Of a stretch of DNA of 64,000 bases, positions 18,541 through 27,006 are shown piece after piece (position 1 is the first letter of the stretch; every line of letters begins with the position of its first letter). Position numbers and translations under genes: made by a program. This DNA is from Enterococcus sp. DIV2402 (GTDB lineage Bacteria > Bacillota > Bacilli > Lactobacillales > Enterococcaceae), in the NCBI RefSeq assembly GCF_017426705.2, contig NZ_CP147251.1, positions 3,136,501-3,200,500 of the forward strand, read 5' to 3'. The notes beneath the pieces are model-generated. The model was given only the letters and a program-made list of their open reading frames with translations, was not told the DNA's origin and made no database searches.

Positions 18541-20661
18541 TTATTTCTCTTCTTTTGTTTCGTCTGCTAATAAAGCTTTTCTTGAAAGGTTCACACGACC
18601 TTGTTTGTCGATTTCTGTGACTTTCACTAAGATTTCGTCGCCTAATTTCACAACGTCTTCTACTTTATTGACACGTTCATTTGCTAATTGAGAAATATGG
18701 ACTAAACCATCTTTTCCTTTAATTAAGTTTACGAAACAACCGAATTTTTCAATGCGGACAACTTTACCTAAGTAAACTTCGCCAACTTTGATTTCTTTTG
18801 TTAGGTCTTCAATAATCTTAATCGCTTTTTTAATCATATCGGCATCCGCAGAAGCGATTGACACATTTCCATCTTGATCAATATCGATTTTAACGCCTGT
18901 TTCATCGATAATTCCGTTGATCGTGTCGCCACCTTTACCGATAACGTCTTTGATTTTCGCTGGGTCAATCTTAATCATTTCAATCTTCGGTGCATATTGG
19001 CTTAATTCTTCACGTGGTTCTGCAATTGTTGAAGTTAATTCTTCAAGAATTTCCATACGTGCTTTTTTCGCTTGCGCTAGTGCTTCACGTAAGATTTGTT
19101 CTGTGATACCTTGGATTTTAATATCCATTTGTAACGCAGTAATCCCATCTTTTGTTCCAGCAACTTTAAAGTCCATATCGCCTAAATGGTCTTCTAAACC
19201 TTGAATATCTGTTAAAATTGTATAATTTTCACCGTCAGAAACTAAGCCCATTGCAATCCCTGCAACTGGGGCTTTAATTGGTACACCGGCATCCATTAAA
19301 GCTAAGGTGCCTGCACAAATACTTGCTTGAGAAGAAGAACCATTTGATTCTAAAACTTCCGCAACTAAACGGATTGTGTAAGGGAATGTTTCTTCGTTTG
19401 GAATTACTTGAGCTAATGCACGTTCACCTAATGCACCGTGTCCAATTTCACGACGACCTGGAGAACCAGCACGTCCAGTTGAACCTACAGAGAATTGAGG
19501 GAAATTATAATGATGGATGAATCGTTTTGATTCTTCCACACCTAAACCATCAATAATTTGATGTTCGCCTAATGGTGCTAAAGTACAAGCAGATAATGCT
19601 TGTGTTTGTCCACGAGTGAATAAACCAGAACCATGCACACGAGGTAATAAACTTACTTCTGATGCCAATGGACGAATTTCATCTAATTTACGCCCATCAG
19701 GACGAATTTTATCAATTGTAATCAATTCACGAACAACATCTTTTTCAAGATCTTCAGCAATTTGTTTTACTTCTTTTGTTAATTGCGCAGCAGCATCTGC
19801 TTCTAATTCAGCTGCTTTTTCTGCATAAACTTCTTTGACAGTATCTTTTACTTTGTCAATTTCGTCTTCACGAGCTAATTTTTCTTCTGTTAAAACGGCT
19901 GTTTTCATTGTTTGATAATACGCATCGAAAATTTCTTTTTTCAAGTCTTCAGCAACTTGTAACAAAGTAACTTCCATTTTCTCTTTACCCACAGCTGCAA
20001 CAATCTCTTCTTGGAAAGCAACGATTTCTTTAATTGCGTCATGTCCAAATAATAATGCCCCTAACATATCTGTTTCTGATACTTCTTTGGCACCAGATTC
20101 TACCATGTTAATCGCATCTTTTGTTCCTGCTACGGTTAATTCGATATCTGTTGCTTCTGCTTGTTCAACAGTTGGATTTAAGACATATTCGCCATTTACA
20201 CGACCCACATCCACACCGGCAATCGGACCATCAAATGGAATATCTGAAATTGATAATGCTAAGGAAGAACCCAACATTGCTGCCATAGAAGGTGAGCAAT
20301 CTTGTTCAACACTCATAACAATATTCGTTACTTGTACTTCGTTACGGAAACCTTCCGCAAACATTGGACGAATAGGACGATCGATTAAACGTGCAGTTAA
20401 TGTCGCATCAGTACTTGGACGACCTTCACGTTTGATAAAACCTCCAGGGATTTTCCCTACTGCATACATTTTTTCTTCATAGTTAATTGTTAACGGGAAG
20501 AAGTCTGTATCTTTTGCTTCTTTTGAGGCAACAGCTGCACTCAAGACAACAGTGTCTCCATAACGGACTAAAACAGCCCCATTGGCTTGTTTTGCAAGTT
20601 GTCCGACTTCTACTTCTAATGGGCGTCCGCCCCAAGTTGTTTTAAATACTTGCTTTGTCAT
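18541..20661 (-). CDS. pnp: Polyribonucleotide nucleotidyltransferase (PNPase)
   Basis: 706 residues starting [23 protein letters not shown] at 20661 has AAGGAG five bases upstream, so the longer in-frame form (20688) is rejected. Two RNase PH-like cores are separated by a helical domain, followed by a KH domain (~555-610, [16 protein letters not shown]) and an S1 domain (~625-690, [20 protein letters not shown]). The second core holds the phosphorolysis motifs ([25 protein letters not shown]). PNPase degrades RNA 3'-5' using phosphate and participates in mRNA decay. Preceded by a long leader hairpin that may mediate RNase III-dependent control, as in other bacteria. Confidence 0.98.
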   Translation of the reverse strand: MTKQVFKTTWGGRPLEVEVGQLAKQANGAVLVRYGDTVVLSAAVASKEAKDTDFFPLTINYEEKMYAVGKIPGGFIKREGRPSTDATLTARLIDRPIRPMFAEGFRNEVQVTNIVMSVEQDCSPSMAAMLGSSLALSISDIPFDGPIAGVDVGRVNGEYVLNPTVEQAEATDIELTVAGTKDAINMVESGAKEVSETDMLGALLFGHDAIKEIVAFQEEIVAAVGKEKMEVTLLQVAEDLKKEIFDAYYQTMKTAVLTEEKLAREDEIDKVKDTVKEVYAEKAAELEADAAAQLTKEVKQIAEDLEKDVVRELITIDKIRPDGRKLDEIRPLASEVSLLPRVHGSGLFTRGQTQALSACTLAPLGEHQIIDGLGVEESKRFIHHYNFPQFSVGSTGRAGSPGRREIGHGALGERALAQVIPNEETFPYTIRLVAEVLESNGSSSQASICAGTLALMDAGVPIKAPVAGIAMGLVSDGENYTILTDIQGLEDHLGDMDFKVAGTKDGITALQMDIKIQGITEQILREALAQAKKARMEILEELTSTIAEPREELSQYAPKIEMIKIDPAKIKDVIGKGGDTINGIIDETGVKIDIDQDGNVSIASADADMIKKAIKIIEDLTKEIKVGEVYLGKVVRIEKFGCFVNLIKGKDGLVHISQLANERVNKVEDVVKLGDEILVKVTEIDKQGRVNLSRKALLADETKEEK

Positions 20662-20693
20662 AAGAACTCCTTTTCTACTGTGAGTCAAGGCTG

Positions 20694-20745
20694 CTACTAA
20701 ACAAATGAAAACATTGAAAATTCAGTGCTTTCATTTGGTTAGTAG
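20694..20745 (-). promoter_or_regulatory. Long leader hairpin upstream of pnp
   Basis: CTACTAAACAAATGAAA (20694-20710) pairs with TTTCATTTGGTTAGTAG (20729-20745) through 17 bp with one wobble; the inner part continues imperfectly. It lies about 30 bases before the pnp start codon. In several bacteria pnp mRNA carries such a hairpin, cut by RNase III and then degraded by PNPase (autocontrol); that role is inferred here. A second hairpin, CATGATTTG-N7-CAAATCATG, is at 20797-20821. Confidence 0.55.
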
Positions 20746-20866
20746 TAAGCCAGGCCAACAGTCACAGCGATTTTATTTTTTTGTTTTTTTGAAATTCATG
20801 ATTTGCTTTACCCAAATCATGTTGTGCAACATAAGCTTTCTCTTCTGACCATCCTTTGGTACAAAA

Positions 20867-21132
20867 GGTTACTACCCTCGCTTTCGCTCAGCTAGTATTG
20901 TTCAACATCAGCTCTCGCTCGCCTTTCAGTTGGCGAATCGCTGTGTTTCGGTGGTACGGTTACTACCCTCGCTTTCGCTCAGCTAGTATTGTTCAACATC
21001 AGCTCTCGCTCGCCTTTCAGTTGGCGAATCGCTGTGTTTCGGTGGTGCGGTTACTACCCTCGCTTTTGCTCAGCTAGTATTGTTCAACATCAGCTTTCGC
21101 CCGCCTTTCAGTTGGCGAATCGCTGTGTTTCA
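20867..21132. repeat. Three tandem copies of a 91-bp intergenic repeat
   Basis: Units begin at 20867, 20958 and 21049, each starting GGTTACTACCCTCGC; the first two are nearly identical, the third has a few changes and ends at about 21132. Each unit has internal dyads (CGCC-N8-GGCG; TACTA...TAGTA), so an RNA from either strand would form repeated hairpins. They fill the rpsO-pnp gap. Plus-strand reading frames through them are artefacts of a repeat without ribosome sites. Confidence 0.9.
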
Positions 21133-21138
21133 CAACAA

Positions 21139-21168
21139 AAAAGTGAGATTCGGTTGAACCTCACTTTT
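21139..21168 (-). terminator. Terminator after rpsO
   Basis: On the minus strand AAGTGAGGTT pairs with AATCTCACTT (loop CAACCG) and is followed by TTTTTTG, 15 bases after the rpsO stop. It should reduce read-through into the repeats and pnp. Confidence 0.85.
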
Positions 21169-21181
21169 CTCATTGTAATGA

Positions 21182-21451
21182 TTAACGACGTAATCCTAAA
21201 GCTTTGATCAATTCGCGGTAACGCGCTACGTCTTTGTTACGTAAGTAAGCTAACAAGTTACGACGGTGACCAACTTTTTTCATCAAACCACGGTATGAAT
21301 GGTGATCTTTTTTGTGTTCACGGATGTGAGCATTCAAAGTATTGATATCTTCAGTTAATACAGCGATTTGTACTTCTGGAGAACCAGTATCTCCTTCATG
21401 ACGAGCAAATTGGTTGATGATTTCGTTTTTACGTTCTTTAGAAATTGCCAT
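21182..21451 (-). CDS. rpsO: 30S ribosomal protein S15
   Basis: 89 residues starting [35 protein letters not shown] at 21451 follows AAGAGGTGG; the longer in-frame start at 21460 overlaps this site. The conserved S15 text (TGSPEVQ, [35 protein letters not shown]) is complete. S15 binds 16S rRNA helices 20-22 early in 30S assembly. The rpsO-pnp order is widely conserved. Confidence 0.98.
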   Translation of the reverse strand: MAISKERKNEIINQFARHEGDTGSPEVQIAVLTEDINTLNAHIREHKKDHHSYRGLMKKVGHRRNLLAYLRNKDVARYRELIKALGLRR

Positions 21452-21570
21452 GTTTTCCACCTCTTTCGATTATTTCCCTGCAACTGAGTAAAACGTTGGT
21501 GATTCGTCAAACCAAGTGACAGGTGGTGCTTAACGCACAGATATACTTTACTTGATTCTCTCTAAAAAAG
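21452..21570 (-). promoter_or_regulatory. rpsO leader, possible S15 autoregulatory RNA
   Basis: The ~100-base leader contains GTCACTTGGTTTGAC and ACGAATCACCAACG, which offer several competing pairings (GGTGATTCG with CGAATCACC). S15 autoregulates through structured leaders in many bacteria; here this is inference from position and pairing potential. Confidence 0.35.
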
Positions 21571-21753
21571 CAAGTTTCTATGTTTAATTTACGGAAAAAC
21601 AATATTTATACAAACAAAACGTATGTTGTTCTATGTTTGATGTTGAAAACATTAAGATTTGTTTCATTATTTTTTCATCTATATACAAAAACGTTGCATA
21701 TTTTCAAAAAAGCACATAAAATCAATTCATTCAAGAAAGAAAGGAATTTTTTT

Positions 21754-22044
21754 ATGAATTCAATCAATGTACAAGACTTTCAACTGTTGCTAAATCAATC
21801 TATTGCTATTTTGGATATTCGTGATGCAAGTGCATTTAGCGAAGGTCACCTACCTGATGCTATTTCTATGCCGACAACTAGTTTGCCGAATCGTTTAAAT
21901 GAATTAGATGAAAATACAACTTATTATGTGCTCAGTCATTCTGGTCGTCGTTCAGACATCATTGCACAATTTTTAAATAATCATGGATATAAAGCAATAC
22001 ATGTCATCGGTGGTATGAAAGCTCTTAGAAAAGAAGCTGCATAA
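21754..22044 (+). CDS. Rhodanese-like domain protein lacking the catalytic cysteine
   Basis: 96 residues. ATG at 21754 is preceded by AAGAAAGGAA; the reading frame upstream of it has no ribosome site. A single rhodanese domain is clear: AILDIRDASAFSEGHLPDAISMP and GYKAIHVIGGMKAL. In the active-site loop, where catalytic members have C-x-S-G-x-R-S, this protein has S61-H-S-G-R-R-S, so the persulfide-forming cysteine is replaced by serine. It is therefore unlikely to be a sulfurtransferase and may be a binding or regulatory module. Confidence 0.85.
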   Translation: MNSINVQDFQLLLNQSIAILDIRDASAFSEGHLPDAISMPTTSLPNRLNELDENTTYYVLSHSGRRSDIIAQFLNNHGYKAIHVIGGMKALRKEAA

Positions 22045-22048
22045 CACT

Positions 22049-22086
22049 AAAGAGCAACTGAGCGTTCTCGTTCAGTTGCTCTTTTT
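22049..22086. terminator. Bidirectional terminator overlapping the phnX 3' end
   Basis: AAAGAGCAACTGA (22049-22061) pairs with TCAGTTGCTCTTT (22072-22084) and is followed by T5. The last codons and stop of the convergent phnX gene (…KKSN, TGA) are encoded by one arm of the stem. Confidence 0.9.
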
Positions 22087-22875
22087 GCATTCATTTGATT
22101 TTTTATTTAGCATCGCAATAAACGCTGGCAATTCAGCTAAGTTATCAAGCACCGCATCTGCTCCCGCAACATAATATTCCTCACGCACACGTTCATCCAG
22201 CTCCTGTTTATCTGTTTCTGATAACTGTTGATACTCGTCAAAAGAATAACCCGCTAATGAACTGCCTTCTATTAAACCTATCGAAAAGACACCTGCATTT
22301 TTGCCTTCTTCAATATCTGAAATCGTATCACCAATTTTAACAACATTTTGAACTGATGGTGTGCAAAAATGCTCTAAGATATGAAAAATCATATACGGTG
22401 CCGGACGACCAATTCCTTTTGTTAAATCAGGAGTTGCAATGAAATCTGGTTCATAACCTTGTTCAGCTGCAACTTTAGCAACAATTTTCATCATGTCACT
22501 TGTGTATCCTGTTGTACTGCCAATCGATATCCCCATCGCTTTTAATTGTTCGACTACCTCTAACACACCTAATTTCACGTCTGAATATTGATCTAAGGTT
22601 TGAAAAATCACGTCTTCAAATGTTTGATAGATACGATTAATATCGGTTTCTGTTGGTTCTTGTTCATGAACAGCTAACCACTCTTGAGCAATTCGCGGCA
22701 TCTTTAACATAGTCATAATATGATCGTGTTTTTTTGTCCCCATTGGTAATCGAATTTCTTCTTTTGTTACTATTATACCTTCTTTTTTAAAGGCTTGGTA
22801 GAAGGCATCCACTGGCGCCATACATCCAAAATCAATTGTTGTTCCTGCCCAATCTAAAATTACGGTATTAATCAT
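22072..22875 (-). CDS. phnX: Phosphonoacetaldehyde hydrolase (phosphonatase)
   Basis: 267 residues, HAD superfamily. The nucleophile region is DWAGTT (Asp8), where the phosphonatase-specific Ala-Gly replaces the usual HAD text. The cap contains MGTKKHDHI, providing the Schiff-base lysine (K49). GSTTGYT and KIGDTISDIEEGKNAG are HAD motifs II and IV. The enzyme splits phosphonoacetaldehyde into acetaldehyde and phosphate in the 2-aminoethylphosphonate pathway. The transaminase PhnW that makes its substrate is not adjacent, so the partner may be elsewhere. Confidence 0.93.
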   Translation of the reverse strand: MINTVILDWAGTTIDFGCMAPVDAFYQAFKKEGIIVTKEEIRLPMGTKKHDHIMTMLKMPRIAQEWLAVHEQEPTETDINRIYQTFEDVIFQTLDQYSDVKLGVLEVVEQLKAMGISIGSTTGYTSDMMKIVAKVAAEQGYEPDFIATPDLTKGIGRPAPYMIFHILEHFCTPSVQNVVKIGDTISDIEEGKNAGVFSIGLIEGSSLAGYSFDEYQQLSETDKQELDERVREEYYVAGADAVLDNLAELPAFIAMLNKKSNECKKSN

Positions 22876-22931
22876 ACATTCAAATCCTCCATATACGTTT
22901 TAATTAATTCTACAATAGATATTGCCTTTAG

Positions 22932-23645
<714 letters not shown>

Positions 23646-23650
23646 TCATC

Positions 23651-23693
23651 AAAAAAGCTAGAAACCTTGAAAAAAGGTCTCTAGCTTTTTTTG
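23651..23693. terminator. Bidirectional intrinsic terminator
   Basis: AAAAAAGCTAGA (23651-23662) pairs with TCTAGCTTTTTT (23680-23691) around an inner CCTTGAAAAAAGG hairpin; serves azoR and the convergent membrane protein gene. Confidence 0.9.
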
Positions 23694-23694
23694 C

Positions 23695-24852
23695 TTATTC
23701 TTTTGATACAACTTCTGTTTCTTCTTCATATAAATTAGAAATGCGTTTGTACCATTCAAACACGTTAGCAATCACTACCTTAATTGCGGCATATGCTGGA
23801 ATTCCCAAGATTACGCCCACTAAACCAAATAGTTTTCCAGAAGTTAATAGCACTAATAAAATCGTAACGGGATGAACCGATAACTGACTTCCTAGAACTA
23901 ATGGTGAGATCACACGGCCTTCAATCGTTTGTTCAATAACAAATACAACCAGAACTTTCACTAATAACACTGGTCCGCCCACAATTCCTAAAAAGACCGC
24001 TGGAACAAGAGCTAAAAATGAGCCCAAATACGGAATTAAATTTAAGAAACCTGCTGCAATCCCTAGTGTAATGGCATAATCTAAACCGATAATTGAAAAC
24101 CCAATCATAAACATAATTGCCACTGCAAAAGCTACCGTTAATTGTCCACGAATATAAGAAGATACTTGAGCGTTCATTTCACCCAAAACTTTCAAAGTTG
24201 GTTTACGCAATTTGGTTGGTAAAAAGCTGACAATATAAGGACCCAATTTTTTCCCATCTTTTAATAGATAGAATAAAATGAACGGCATGGTAATCACTGC
24301 GACGACAATGGATGCCACTGCCCCGAAGAAATTCCCCAGATTTTGGAAAGTAGTTTTTGATACATTTTGAATGACTTCTGTTAATGAGTTCATGAATTTT
24401 TCGCCAGATGCGGTCAATTGTTCTTGAACCTGACTAAAAATTGGATCAGAGAATAAATCATTCACTGTTTTTTCAACTACTTTGACATATTGTGGAAAAT
24501 TATCTACAAAACTTAATGTTTGTTCTTGAATTTTTGGCACGATTACGACAATTCCCCATGCCAATAACCCTACTACTAAAACAAATAATGCAATAATACT
24601 GTAAATTCGTTTGATGCCTTTTTTCTCTGCAAAATCGACCACCGGATTCATTAAATAATACAATATTCCTGCTAAAATAATCGGTAAACCGACAATTGCT
24701 AAAAATTGTAGTACCGGCGTAAATAAATACGAGACGCGGGTAAATAGATTAATGATAAGTAGGACGAGCAAAACAATTAATAATGCGGTCACTACTTGAT
24801 TATTTAAAAACCATTTCCAAAACCACGAAAGCGACTTATTTTTCTTTTCCAT
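23695..24852 (-). CDS. AI-2E family (PerM/YdiK-type) membrane transporter
   Basis: 385 residues; AGGAGG precedes the ATG. Several membrane helices: two near the N-terminus (~18-90), one near 195, and a cluster (~235-365) with the family signature DYAITLGIAAGFLNLIPYLGSFLALVPA and the C-terminal GVILGIPAYAAIKVV. The family (PF01594) was named for autoinducer-2 export but includes Na+/H+ antiporters and many members of unknown substrate. Co-transcribed with a PTS IIA-like gene 11 bases upstream. Confidence 0.88.
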   Translation of the reverse strand: MEKKNKSLSWFWKWFLNNQVVTALLIVLLVLLIINLFTRVSYLFTPVLQFLAIVGLPIILAGILYYLMNPVVDFAEKKGIKRIYSIIALFVLVVGLLAWGIVVIVPKIQEQTLSFVDNFPQYVKVVEKTVNDLFSDPIFSQVQEQLTASGEKFMNSLTEVIQNVSKTTFQNLGNFFGAVASIVVAVITMPFILFYLLKDGKKLGPYIVSFLPTKLRKPTLKVLGEMNAQVSSYIRGQLTVAFAVAIMFMIGFSIIGLDYAITLGIAAGFLNLIPYLGSFLALVPAVFLGIVGGPVLLVKVLVVFVIEQTIEGRVISPLVLGSQLSVHPVTILLVLLTSGKLFGLVGVILGIPAYAAIKVVIANVFEWYKRISNLYEEETEVVSKE

Positions 24853-24863
24853 CGTTTCTCCTC

Positions 24864-25223
24864 CTAGCGATAAGTAATGGTCATCCCTTCTGTTATTTCG
24901 GGAAGTTTAGCAGGTGTTAAATACACGCTACTTGATAATTTATCGGTTGGCACTTCAGAAAATACAAATGAAATATGTTGAATCGTTTGTAAATTTTGAT
25001 TCGCCAAATGGCCTACATACGTAATTTGGTACTCTTGGGCCCCAAACAAAATACTCCCGCCTACGGCTAATTCGATGTCTTTTGCTTGTTCGACTTCTTG
25101 AATGATAGAGTATGGACGTAACCCATCTGTTACTCCTTTACCGAAAAAAATCAAGATTTTTTCATTTTCATCAATTGCTTCTTGACCAATTGTAACTACT
25201 TTTCCTTGATGCATCCTAAACAT
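24864..25223 (-). CDS. Orphan glucitol/sorbitol-type PTS IIA domain protein
   Basis: 119 residues; AGGAGG lies just before ATG 25223 (ATG 25214 is an alternative). The C-terminal half (VGGSILFGAQEYQITYVGHLANQNLQTIQHISFVF) closely follows the EIIA-glucitol family (SrlB/GutA). No PTS permease or kinase partners are nearby. In E. coli SrlB the phosphorylated His lies in a YCFIHCH segment; the equivalent here (YSIIQEVEQ) has no histidine. It probably cannot carry phosphate and may be regulatory or structural. Operon with the AI-2E family gene. Confidence 0.8.
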   Translation of the reverse strand: MFRMHQGKVVTIGQEAIDENEKILIFFGKGVTDGLRPYSIIQEVEQAKDIELAVGGSILFGAQEYQITYVGHLANQNLQTIQHISFVFSEVPTDKLSSSVYLTPAKLPEITEGMTITYR

Positions 25224-25391
25224 CGACCTCCTGTTATTATGGATAGATAAATTATAACATATTATTTATTAAGTCTGTCAGAAGGTTCCTTATGTTTATG
25301 TTATTTCTCACAGATGTTTGAGTCAGACAATGTTCTTCTTTCAGAAGTTGTATGTTAAAATAAATATAATCTATTTTTAGGAGGTAACACT

Positions 25392-26414
25392 ATGTTAGAA
25401 AAAATGTTTTTAGGAACTTACACTCGTCGTGAAAGTAAAGGAATTTATTCTTTAGTTTTAGACACAGATAAAGAAGAGTTGGTAGACTTAGAATTACTTA
25501 CTGAAGAAAATAGTCCCACTTATTTAGCACGTAGTGAAAAAGGCTTCACGTATACAGTCACAGAAATTGACGGTAAAGGCGGCGCGGGTGCGTATGATCC
25601 AGAATTTAACTTTTTAAATGCTGTGACAGAAGAAGGCGCTCCGTTATGTTATGTAGCAGTAGACGAAGCACGTCAACTTGTTTACGGTGCCAACTACCAC
25701 AAAGGCGAAGTAAACGTATACAAAATTTTGGACGATGGTTCTTTAGAAGCAACTGACGCAGTGTTTCATGATGAGCCAGTCGGACCACATGAAAATCAAA
25801 ATGTTCCTCACGTACATTACACAGACTTAACTCCAGATGATCGTTTAGTTGTTTGTGATTTAGGAACAGACCGTGTTTACACATACGATGTATCTAACGA
25901 AGGAAAATTAACCGAAGTTGCGACATATGTTGCGCCTGCTGGAACAGGTCCTCGTCATTTAGTTTTCCATCCAAATACTAACTATGCCTATTTATTTGGA
26001 GAATTAGACAGTACGATTACTGTTTTAGCTTATGATGCGCCAACAGGTACATTTAAAGAGTTACAAAAAGTGTCCACTTTACCAGAAGATTTCGAAGGCT
26101 TTAACGGTGGCGCAGCTATTCGTATTTCTAGTGATGGCCGTTTTGTCTATCTATCAAATCGTGGTCATAACTCTATCGCTGTATTCGCTGTAGCAGAAGA
26201 AGGCGCAAGTGTTACTTTTGTTCAACACATTTCAACAGAAGGCGATCATCCTCGTGATTTTGATTTAGATCCGACAGAAAACTTTGTCATCTGTGCCAAT
26301 CAAAATACAGATAACCTTACATTGTATCGTCGTGATCCAGAAAATGGCACATTGACACTTATTAAAAAAGATATTTATGCACCAGAATGTGTCTGTGTCT
26401 TATTTGAAAAATAA
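25392..26414 (+). CDS. pgl: Lactonase family protein (6-phosphogluconolactonase-like beta-propeller)
   Basis: 340 residues; TAGGAGG precedes the ATG. Seven-bladed beta-propeller of the bacterial Pgl/YkgB type (PF10282): LGTYTRRESKGIYSL at the start, repeated blade motifs (VPHVHYTDLTPDDRLVVCDLGTDRVYTYDV, GTGPRHLVFHPNTNYAYLFGELDSTITVL, GFNGGAAIRISSDGRFVYLSNRGHNSIAVF) and EGDHPRDFDLDPTENFVICANQNTDNLTLY. Characterised relatives hydrolyse 6-phosphogluconolactone in the pentose phosphate pathway. Followed by two small genes in the same direction. Confidence 0.9.
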   Translation: MLEKMFLGTYTRRESKGIYSLVLDTDKEELVDLELLTEENSPTYLARSEKGFTYTVTEIDGKGGAGAYDPEFNFLNAVTEEGAPLCYVAVDEARQLVYGANYHKGEVNVYKILDDGSLEATDAVFHDEPVGPHENQNVPHVHYTDLTPDDRLVVCDLGTDRVYTYDVSNEGKLTEVATYVAPAGTGPRHLVFHPNTNYAYLFGELDSTITVLAYDAPTGTFKELQKVSTLPEDFEGFNGGAAIRISSDGRFVYLSNRGHNSIAVFAVAEEGASVTFVQHISTEGDHPRDFDLDPTENFVICANQNTDNLTLYRRDPENGTLTLIKKDIYAPECVCVLFEK

Positions 26415-26432
26415 TCCCTAGGAGGAGTCGCT

Positions 26433-26783
26433 ATGTTTTCAAAAACGCCAGTCGAATTATTAGTTAAAGACTTTTCAAATATTTATAACAAATGCCAATC
26501 CGCTTATGAATTAGTCACTAGTCGTAATTTTAATGAATATTTAGCTATTTTGACTACAGCAGAAGCTTATGCGATTGCTGAAAAAGCTTATGTTCGTTGC
26601 GATACTTTTGAAGAATTACAAACGAAAGAAGTAGAAGAATTTGTTAATGCGTTTGATGTATTTTATTTCGAATTAAAGCAAGTCCTTTTCCATAAAAATG
26701 ATGATTTGGAATCACTTTATAATCGTTTAATCTACATGAGTCAAACCTATGAAACTGTCAATGCATCATTTAATTTATTATAA
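26433..26783 (+). CDS. Hypothetical cytoplasmic protein
   Basis: 116 residues with AGGAGG well placed before the ATG. All-helical, acidic, no membrane or signal segment; text such as FSKTPVELLVKDFSNIYNKCQSAYELV and YNRLIYMSQTYETVNASFNLL. Lies 18 bases after the lactonase gene and 11 bases before the next small gene, so it is probably translated from the same mRNA. Family not recognised. Confidence 0.75.
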   Translation: MFSKTPVELLVKDFSNIYNKCQSAYELVTSRNFNEYLAILTTAEAYAIAEKAYVRCDTFEELQTKEVEEFVNAFDVFYFELKQVLFHKNDDLESLYNRLIYMSQTYETVNASFNLL

Positions 26784-26794
26784 AGGTGAAAAAA

Positions 26795-26956
26795 ATGGAC
26801 CGATTAGATATACTGGATCGTCTAAAAGAAGAGTTGAATATTCCCTTTTTAGAAATTAAACTAGCGGAAAAAGACTATACAGAAGACGATTACCAACAAT
26901 TAAAAAATGAATTATTACAATACTTCGATGATTACGTCCGTAATGTCGAAAACTAA
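26795..26956 (+). CDS. Small hypothetical protein (53 aa)
   Basis: ATG at 26795 with AAAGGTG upstream; 53 residues beginning MDRLDILDRLKEELNIPF and ending DDYVRNVEN. Very acidic, predicted helical. It directly follows the previous gene and precedes a perfect terminator, so it closes the three-gene unit. No family recognised; the ribosome site, spacing and codon use support a real gene. Confidence 0.65.
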   Translation: MDRLDILDRLKEELNIPFLEIKLAEKDYTEDDYQQLKNELLQYFDDYVRNVEN

Positions 26957-26992
26957 AAAGTGGTGCAGAAAATTTCTGCACCACTTTTTTTC
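26957..26992. terminator. Bidirectional intrinsic terminator
   Basis: AAAGTGGTGCAGAAA and TTTCTGCACCACTTT form a near-perfect stem (26957-26988) followed by T7; serves the lactonase operon and the convergent lsa gene. Confidence 0.93.
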
Positions 26993-27006
26993 AAGCAAAT
27001 CGCTTT

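Noticed and set aside
20867..21132. CRISPR array
   Set aside because: Copies are contiguous without unique spacers, and no cas gene is present in the window.
20856..21207. Plus-strand reading frames through the 91-bp repeats
   Set aside because: They repeat the same peptide because the DNA repeats, have no ribosome site, and run through the rpsO terminator.
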